Of a DNA stretch of 12,052 bases, positions 7,436 to 12,052 are shown in pieces (position 1 is the stretch's first letter; each line of letters opens with the position of its first letter). The DNA is from Phycisphaerae bacterium (GTDB lineage Bacteria; Planctomycetota; Phycisphaerae; UBA1845; Fen-1342): contig JAFGRR010000101.1 of the NCBI GenBank assembly GCA_016935035.1, positions 1 through 12,052 of the forward strand, written 5' to 3'. The notes beneath the pieces were generated by a model. The model saw only the letters and a program-made list of their open reading frames with translations, made no database searches and had not been told where the DNA came from. The position numbers and the translations under genes were made by a program.

Positions 7436-7453
7436 GCTGACCCCGGGGTCAGC
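7436..7453. repeat. Perfect 18-bp palindrome GCTGACCCCGGGGTCAGC
   Basis: Nine-bp perfect arms meet with no spacer. It lies 10 bp upstream of the GTG start (49 bp upstream of the ATG) of the basic-protein gene, so it may be that gene's operator. Its core matches the near-palindrome at 4726-4741, so it may instead be a member of a dispersed REP-like or insertion-end family. Confidence 0.6.
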
Positions 7454-7523
7454 GACGGTCCGACCACAGTCGCCCGCCCCAGACCCGAGCAATCACATCC
7501 AGCAGGGCGCCGGGGCCACGAGG

Positions 7524-7537
7524 TGACACGCGTGTCA
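7524..7537. repeat. Perfect 14-bp palindrome TGACACGCGTGTCA
   Basis: Seven-bp perfect arms without spacer, in the gap between mcrC and the basic-protein gene. The TGACAC/GTGTCA half-sites are those of the spaced inverted repeat at 4763-4806. It could be a binding site for a dimeric regulator. Confidence 0.45.
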
Positions 7538-7602
7538 GAAACACGGCCTGTACAGCCATTTGGAAGCATCCATCTCCCCCGCAGAAGAGCGGCGCAAACA
7601 CA

Positions 7603-7621
7603 CCGGGCTGGATGTGCCCGG
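7603..7621 (-). terminator. Possible terminator after mcrC
   Basis: Read on the minus strand, CCGGGC and GCCCGG form a perfect 6-bp GC stem around a 7-nt loop, about 40 nt past the mcrC stop. A modestly T-rich TGTGTTTG follows. The stem is strong but the T-tract is poor, so some read-through to the next minus-strand gene is possible. Confidence 0.35.
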
Positions 7622-7659
7622 CGCAGCGGCGTAAGTCTCGAACCGGAACGCCGTCTAGC

Positions 7660-8976
7660 TCAGTGAGCCTTCTCACCCAGCGCCAATCGCCGTGCAAGCG
7701 CCTGTTTCTCGCGTGCGACAGCGGTCGTCATCGGTGCTGCCAGCAGATCCGCCAGGCGGTTGAGATCCACCGGACGCAGCACAATGCGCCCGGGCCGTGA
7801 ATTGCCGATGGGGCTGTTGATCGCGATCCACGACTCCCTGGCCGCGGGTTCAAGGCATGGATATAGGATGGCGGCAAAGCAGCAGGCTGGATGTGCCAGC
7901 GCATACATCGCCAGTTGGTACAGCATCTCACGCGGCAGCGGGTTGAGCCAGAGGTCGCGGTACTTGGCATCGAGCACGGCGGCTATCGTCTGCCCCTGGA
8001 CGATCACGAAGTCCGGCCGAGGCTGTGGCGCGCGGCGGTTGAGCGGATTATGATCAGGCACGTAGGCCAGCATGTGACGCAGGCTGCATTCGTCACGCAC
8101 CATGCATCCCTCGAGATTTTCATGCATGAAGCGCGAGAGCAAGGCCTGGAAAAAGCGATTCATGTCAAACATGAAGCCGGGAAGTGCCACTGTGTGGTGG
8201 CCCTCGGTCAGCGTCGCGCCGATGCCCTGTAGCAGGAGGCGGATGATCGTCAGTGCCGGCCTGTAAGCCGCCGTCAGTCGATTCTGAGTGCGGGACAGCC
8301 TCCTGAGCGTGTCCGCGTCGAGACGAACCGCGGTTACCGTCTGTTCAAGCGCTTTCGCCAGCGACCGCAGCCGACAACGCAAGGCCACATCACTCGTTAC
8401 ACGGGTGGCGAGGTGCAGGCCCGCCAACAGCACTTCATTGACCAAGCAGTTGTCAAGCCTGGGATGATGAATGCACGGCAGAGCCGCGAGCGCCGTACCA
8501 CCGTGTGCCGCCAGCGTCTGGAGATCGATGCGGCCCCGTGGACTGCCAAGGTCGGCCTCGCGCCTGATGTATGATCTATGCAGCCCACGCGCCAGCAGTT
8601 CATGGGCCTCTGCCGCAAGTTGACAGCCGAGCAAATCCTGGAACGCCTCGGGCTGCACGCCGTAACGCGGGCTGGTGAACAAACGGAGATCGCGCAGGCC
8701 ATAGGCATAACGCAACAGGCAAGCCAGTCGCATGCCGGTGATCTTCGGGCGGATTGTGATTTCCAGCGGGCCAAGTTCAATGCGGCCCACGAATGACGTC
8801 GCGGCCAGGGACAGACCGTGCCGGAGTTCCTGCACTTGCAGGATGTTACTGGCGGTCAGCGACTGCGCTAGCTCCCGGACGCCGCGATCCCCGTCAAGAA
8901 ACAGCCCCCGCAGATCGGGATCCTCGTTAGGTCTGCGGTGCTGCCATTCAGTTAAATTGACCGACACTTCCGACAT
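7660..8976 (-). CDS. mcrC: McrC family nuclease subunit of a type IV restriction system
   Basis: A 438-residue protein with the McrC pattern throughout. An N-terminal region (GRIELGPLEITIRPKI, 64-79) binds the motor in known McrBC complexes. SPRGRIDL (145-152) and GFMFDMNRFFQALLSRFM (267-284) are family blocks. RPDFVIVQG (320-328) followed by AVLDAKYRDLW (333-343) is the PD-(D/E)xK nuclease core, with Asp322, Asp336 and Lys338 in place. QLAMYAL...AAILYP follows. The nuclease looks intact. McrC inserts into the McrB ring, stimulates its NTP hydrolysis and cuts DNA when complexes meet. ATG at 8976 lies 17 nt after the mcrB stop and has no clear Shine-Dalgarno, so translation probably depends on mcrB (inference). 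Confidence 0.95.
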   Translation of the reverse strand: MSEVSVNLTEWQHRRPNEDPDLRGLFLDGDRGVRELAQSLTASNILQVQELRHGLSLAATSFVGRIELGPLEITIRPKITGMRLACLLRYAYGLRDLRLFTSPRYGVQPEAFQDLLGCQLAAEAHELLARGLHRSYIRREADLGSPRGRIDLQTLAAHGGTALAALPCIHHPRLDNCLVNEVLLAGLHLATRVTSDVALRCRLRSLAKALEQTVTAVRLDADTLRRLSRTQNRLTAAYRPALTIIRLLLQGIGATLTEGHHTVALPGFMFDMNRFFQALLSRFMHENLEGCMVRDECSLRHMLAYVPDHNPLNRRAPQPRPDFVIVQGQTIAAVLDAKYRDLWLNPLPREMLYQLAMYALAHPACCFAAILYPCLEPAARESWIAINSPIGNSRPGRIVLRPVDLNRLADLLAAPMTTAVAREKQALARRLALGEKAH

Positions 8977-8993
8977 GGCGGTGCTCTGCGCTG

Positions 8994-11285
8994 CTATGAG
9001 GCAGCATCTTCGTCTTCATCCGCATCATCGTCGAGCGGTTCAACCTCGGTGTCTGTCGCCTGCAGCGATGTAGTGATATCCGGGCACTGAGCCAGCAGCG
9101 CCTGGACCAGGTCCTCCTGACTGGATTCCTCGAACATCCGGTACTTGATCCTCTGGTTCTGCGTGTCGACTATGCTCTTGCCCAGTATTTGCTCCAGCGC
9201 CGCATAGTCTTCGTAGCAATACTCCTGCAGCAGCGGGATCAGATCCTCGCGGATAATCCGAACTAACCGCGAGAAACCCGCGACGGGCCTGCCGCCGTCG
9301 AACAAGTAAGCGTGGCCGACCTGCAGGTTGCGAGCATCCCTCCCAACCTGCGTACAGATACGGCGATTGAGGGCATCAAGCCACTTCCCCAGCGGGATAC
9401 CCTGGACAGCAACGTCACCCAGGGCGCTGCTGTCTGGCAGTAACTCGATGAATCCAAAGCGACGGCGCAGCGCCGTGTCCAGCAGCGCAATCGAGCGGTC
9501 GGCCGTGTTCATCGTACCAATGACAAACACGTTGCGCGGCACACGCATTACGTCGCCGCTGATCGGCAGCACAATCGCGCCGCCGCGCTTGTCCATCTCC
9601 AACGCGTGGATCAGTTCCCCGAAAATTCTGGGGATATCGCCGCGGTTGATCTCATCGATAACGAGGTAGTAGCGGCGGTCTACATGCTCGGCAGCCTCCT
9701 TGCACAGTCGCTTGAACACCCCGTCTTTCAGGTTGAACACCATGTGATCACCCGCCGTCTCCGGGCGATAGCCCTCGATGAAGTCCTCGTAGCCATACGC
9801 CGGGTGAAAGCAGCACGTTTGTACCGGTGCCCCCTTGCCAAAGCCGTCCCCGACAATCGCCAATCTTCGGCTTTCGTCCAGCGACTCGAAGTCACTGCCA
9901 AACGTCGCCCAGGCCACCAGGTCACGCGCCGTTCGCTGGGCCCAGTAAGTCTTGCCCGTACCCGGCGGACCATACAGGATGACCTGGCCCTTGCGCTCGA
10001 GAATGGCCTGGATCCGACCGGGGATACCGCGCAGCCGTGGGACAACACGTTCAGGCCCAGGCCGTGGCTTCGGGCCGATCGTGTGGATCACAGACGCGCC
10101 TAGAATCCGCCGTTCAATCTCAACGATGTTCGGCGGCTCGAGTTTCAGGTACCGGACGGTGGTCCGCAGCCCCTCACGCTTGGGTAACTTCCACTCGTCC
10201 AGGTTCAGCCACTCAACAGGCCGCCGGTGCGGGAAATCCGAGGTTCCGTCGTACGCGTAGTCGCCGATGACCCGGCCGATCCCCAGCACGGCCTCACCAT
10301 CGCAGGCGAGCACGAGATCGCCTTCTTCAATATCGGTTACGAACCAGTGCACCTGGCGCGCCAGTTTCCCGATTGCCTGGGGCGTGTTGGGGTAGTGCTC
10401 CTGCATCAACGCCTTGAGTTTATCGCGAGACGGGCTATCCGGTGTGATGTCGGACAAGTCTCCCAGTTTCGACCAGCCGATAGCCACGCACTCCCCCGTG
10501 CGCATCATCTCCCAGCGGTTGCGCGGCTGGGCCCCGTCGCTGGTCCCGATGCGCCAATAGGCGTGACGCGGCGTACGGCGGTTCATTGTTGTGGTCAGCT
10601 GGTTCATCGGTATGCCGAGCAAACTGGCAATCGCAACATACCGGACGGCGGCAACATATCGACCATCGCCAGCGGGTGGAGTCTGCAGAAGCGCCATCAG
10701 ATGGAAACGCTGCCACTCCGGCGAGTGGAAATCATCCAACTTATCCGGATACAGCAGGCTGAAGTACTTGTGTCCCCAGGCACGGTCGCTGACATCGGGC
10801 GCCACCCGATCCATGGCCGCCTGTAAATCCGCGTAAGCCTCGTCAGTCGGCTCCGCAGGCAACTGCTCCAGGACTTCTATACCGCGAAGTAGCTGGTCGC
10901 GGTGTTTCCGGGCCACGTCAATTGCCTCAGCCGTGGATATCTCCCGTTGTTTACTGGGGCTGCCAGTCATCCACGTGCCGGTTTCACTCCGCCTGTAGAT
11001 GTCGTATTTCAAAGCACTACCGCCGGCTATACCGCCAAACCGTGCCGGGAACTCCTCGTCGTTCTTGAACTCCAGCCAATAAACCAGGCTGTCGTTGTTC
11101 CCGTGCCGGTGCATCAGATCCAGGAGGTCTTCGCCATCGAGTCTCCCCAGCACCTCCGGACCAAAACGGAGGCGGAACACTTCGTAGCAAGACTCGAGTT
11201 GAGCCTGCGTCAGCAGATCGCCCGATGCCGCCAGGCTTTCGTGCCACTCCCTCAGTTCCTGTGTGACCCGCGGGTCAAGTGTCAT
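8994..11285 (-). CDS. mcrB: McrB-type AAA+ motor with EVE/PUA-like DNA-reader domain
   Basis: A 763-residue protein with GAGG 7 nt before ATG 11285. Residues 1-235 form a helical region of unknown role (LVYWLEFKNDEEF, GGIAGGSALKYDIYRR). Residues about 241-360 look like an EVE/PUA reader of modified bases: HAYWRIGTSDG, GECVAIGW, LARQVHWFVTDIEEGDLVLA and VLGIGRVIGDYAY. The AAA+ domain has Walker A GPPGTGKT (439-446), Walker B YYLVIDEINRGD (539-550), the McrB signature MNTADRS (592-598), and RRRF (607-610) as candidate arginine finger. The protein ends in an acidic tail (DDDADEDED). McrB proteins are GTP-driven hexamers that translocate DNA for McrC. The reader differs from the E. coli N-terminal domain, so the target modification cannot be predicted. 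All motor motifs look intact. Confidence 0.95.
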   Translation of the reverse strand: MTLDPRVTQELREWHESLAASGDLLTQAQLESCYEVFRLRFGPEVLGRLDGEDLLDLMHRHGNNDSLVYWLEFKNDEEFPARFGGIAGGSALKYDIYRRSETGTWMTGSPSKQREISTAEAIDVARKHRDQLLRGIEVLEQLPAEPTDEAYADLQAAMDRVAPDVSDRAWGHKYFSLLYPDKLDDFHSPEWQRFHLMALLQTPPAGDGRYVAAVRYVAIASLLGIPMNQLTTTMNRRTPRHAYWRIGTSDGAQPRNRWEMMRTGECVAIGWSKLGDLSDITPDSPSRDKLKALMQEHYPNTPQAIGKLARQVHWFVTDIEEGDLVLACDGEAVLGIGRVIGDYAYDGTSDFPHRRPVEWLNLDEWKLPKREGLRTTVRYLKLEPPNIVEIERRILGASVIHTIGPKPRPGPERVVPRLRGIPGRIQAILERKGQVILYGPPGTGKTYWAQRTARDLVAWATFGSDFESLDESRRLAIVGDGFGKGAPVQTCCFHPAYGYEDFIEGYRPETAGDHMVFNLKDGVFKRLCKEAAEHVDRRYYLVIDEINRGDIPRIFGELIHALEMDKRGGAIVLPISGDVMRVPRNVFVIGTMNTADRSIALLDTALRRRFGFIELLPDSSALGDVAVQGIPLGKWLDALNRRICTQVGRDARNLQVGHAYLFDGGRPVAGFSRLVRIIREDLIPLLQEYCYEDYAALEQILGKSIVDTQNQRIKYRMFEESSQEDLVQALLAQCPDITTSLQATDTEVEPLDDDADEDEDAAS

Positions 11286-11308
11286 AGCCCCACCTCGTTC
11301 ATCGCTTG

Positions 11309-11317
11309 TTTATACCA
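11309..11317 (-). promoter_or_regulatory. Extended -10 promoter for mcrBC
   Basis: On the minus strand, TGGTATAAA is a TGn-extended -10 ending 23 bp before the mcrB ATG. Transcription should start near 11302, giving a leader of about 17 nt that just holds the ribosome site. No good -35 is seen at 16-18 bp. Confidence 0.5.
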
Positions 11318-11393
11318 AATGTCCCGTGGCACAACGGCTCACAGGCAACCGCCGGATGTGATTCCCGCCAGCGCATTCACCGTTGGCATTCTC

Positions 11394-11409
11394 CCGACAA
11401 CCGTGTCGG
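11394..11409. promoter_or_regulatory. Inverted repeat in the mcrB/WYL divergent region, candidate operator
   Basis: CCGACA-ACCG-TGTCGG has perfect 6-bp arms around 4 nt and lies mid-way in the 206-bp region between the divergent mcrB and WYL-regulator genes. WYL regulators of defence systems bind inverted repeats near their own promoters. The half-site equals that of the XRE-gene palindrome at 2989-3003. Binding is inferred. Confidence 0.4.
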
Positions 11410-11491
11410 ACCCGCTTGGATGGCTCGCTAATCCCACAACGCGTATCATCGGCGCCCTACACGGCCAGTTCAACCGATCCGGAGGGAATAC

Positions 11492-12052
11492 ATGGCGCGG
11501 GGCGAGATCATTTTGCGGCAGTGGAACCTGCTTAAGACCCTGCAAACACGCGGTGCGGGGATTCCCCTGAAGCAGTTGGCGGACGAGTTTGAAGTCAGCG
11601 ACCGTACCATTCAGCGGGACTTCGAGGTGCTCCAGGAACTCGGGTTCCCGGTTGAATACGAGGAAGACGAGTATGGCAAGCGCTACTGGCGGATGCCGCA
11701 TGACTTCTTCAAAACCGGGCCACTGGTGCTGGGGCTGACAGAGGCAGTATCGCTGCACCTGGCGGAGAACCTGTTTTCGCCGCTGGCGGGAACGCATTTC
11801 GCTGATGGGTTGCGGACGACGCTGAACAAGGTGCGCAGCCTGATTCCCGCCCGGGCCCTGGAGTACTTCCGCGAACTCGACCGCACGATCTACGTACGCC
11901 GCAGCGGCGTCACCGATTACTCGGCGCATGCCGAGACCATCCGGGTATTGCTCGACGCCGCCCATGTCAGACACTCAGTTGAAGTCACCTATCACGCCCT
12001 GTGGCGCGCCGACGAGTACACGACGCTGTTTGATCCATATGGGCTGGTGTAC
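11492..12052 (+). CDS. HTH-WYL domain transcriptional regulator (runs off right edge)
   Basis: The frame is open for 187 codons from ATG 11492 to the window edge. A strong ribosome site GGAGGG (11481-11486) lies 5 nt upstream. The N-terminus is a winged HTH of the DeoR/HTH_11 kind: IPLKQLADEFEVSDRTIQRD (24-43), then LQELGFPVEYEEDEYGKRYW (47-66) as the wing. A helical linker follows (LTEAVSLHLAENLFSPL). From about residue 150 the WYL domain begins: IRVLLDAAHVRHSVEVTYHA (150-169), then TTLFDPYGLVY (177-187). The name-giving WYL residues would lie just past the edge. WYL proteins sense nucleic-acid-like ligands, and family members (BrxR, CapW types) repress defence operons. Divergent placement beside mcrBC makes this a likely regulator of that system. 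The opposite-strand frame covering it is a shadow. Confidence 0.93.
   Translation, partial: MARGEIILRQWNLLKTLQTRGAGIPLKQLADEFEVSDRTIQRDFEVLQELGFPVEYEEDEYGKRYWRMPHDFFKTGPLVLGLTEAVSLHLAENLFSPLAGTHFADGLRTTLNKVRSLIPARALEYFRELDRTIYVRRSGVTDYSAHAETIRVLLDAAHVRHSVEVTYHALWRADEYTTLFDPYGLVY

Noticed and set aside
4726..7453. Complete transposon bounded by the TGACCC palindromes
   Set aside because: No transposase or recombinase catalytic motif is encoded between them, and no target-site duplication is evident. Kept only as a flanking-motif observation.
6711..7526. Forward open frame of 271 codons opposite the basic-protein gene
   Set aside because: Its product is low-complexity Arg/Pro/Ser-rich with no fold pattern. 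The minus-strand frame has strand and helix periodicity and a more protein-like composition.
7449..7697. Minus-strand frame of 82 codons just after mcrC
   Set aside because: It overlaps the mcrC end, crosses the candidate terminator and a palindrome, and shows no domain. A small real protein cannot be excluded but is not supported.
11339..11974. Reverse-strand open frame of 211 codons
   Set aside because: It covers the HTH-WYL gene, whose frame, motifs and GGAGGG site are far stronger. It is an antisense shadow in GC-rich DNA.

Overview
The window is GC-rich bacterial DNA, most likely from a planctomycete (Phycisphaerae-like or an uncultured relative). The best clue is the secreted protein at 3408-4547. 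It ends in two calcium-loop repeats of the form DxNxDGxxDxFDID, a dockerin-like tail that I know mainly from planctomycete secreted proteins. A large secreted YD/RHS-repeat protein at the left edge fits the same lifestyle. The assignment is from memory of the family, not from a search.

Layout. Positions 1-1445 (minus) hold the N-terminal 481 codons of an exported, cysteine-rich RHS/YD-repeat protein that runs off the left edge. A gene-poor stretch of about 1.3 kb follows (1446-2745). A small XRE-type regulator (2746-2988, minus) has a perfect palindrome touching its start codon. The beta-propeller/dockerin-like protein is next (3408-4547, plus). A two-gene operon (4902-5786 and 5794-6639, plus) encodes two distant paralogues of unknown function that share a helix-turn-helix-like segment. 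Its promoter has a clear extended -10. A basic protein of unknown function (6847-7425, minus) comes next, with a perfect 18-bp palindrome just upstream.

The right third is a type IV restriction locus. mcrB (8994-11285) and mcrC (7660-8976) lie on the minus strand with a 17-bp gap. A HTH-WYL regulator (11492 to the right edge) is transcribed divergently. McrB combines an uncharacterised N-terminal region, an EVE/PUA-like reader domain and an AAA+ GTPase motor. McrC carries the PD-(D/E)xK nuclease. Together they should recognise modified DNA and cut it after NTP-driven translocation, and the WYL protein is the likely regulator.

The least understood part is 4.7-7.5 kb: the paralogue pair plus the basic protein, bracketed by related TGACCCC/GGGGTCA palindromes and lying beside McrBC. 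This may be an accessory cassette or an uncharacterised module, but the sequence alone does not show a function. The RHS gene and the WYL gene are both truncated by the window. No tRNA, rRNA, CRISPR array or intact insertion sequence was seen.
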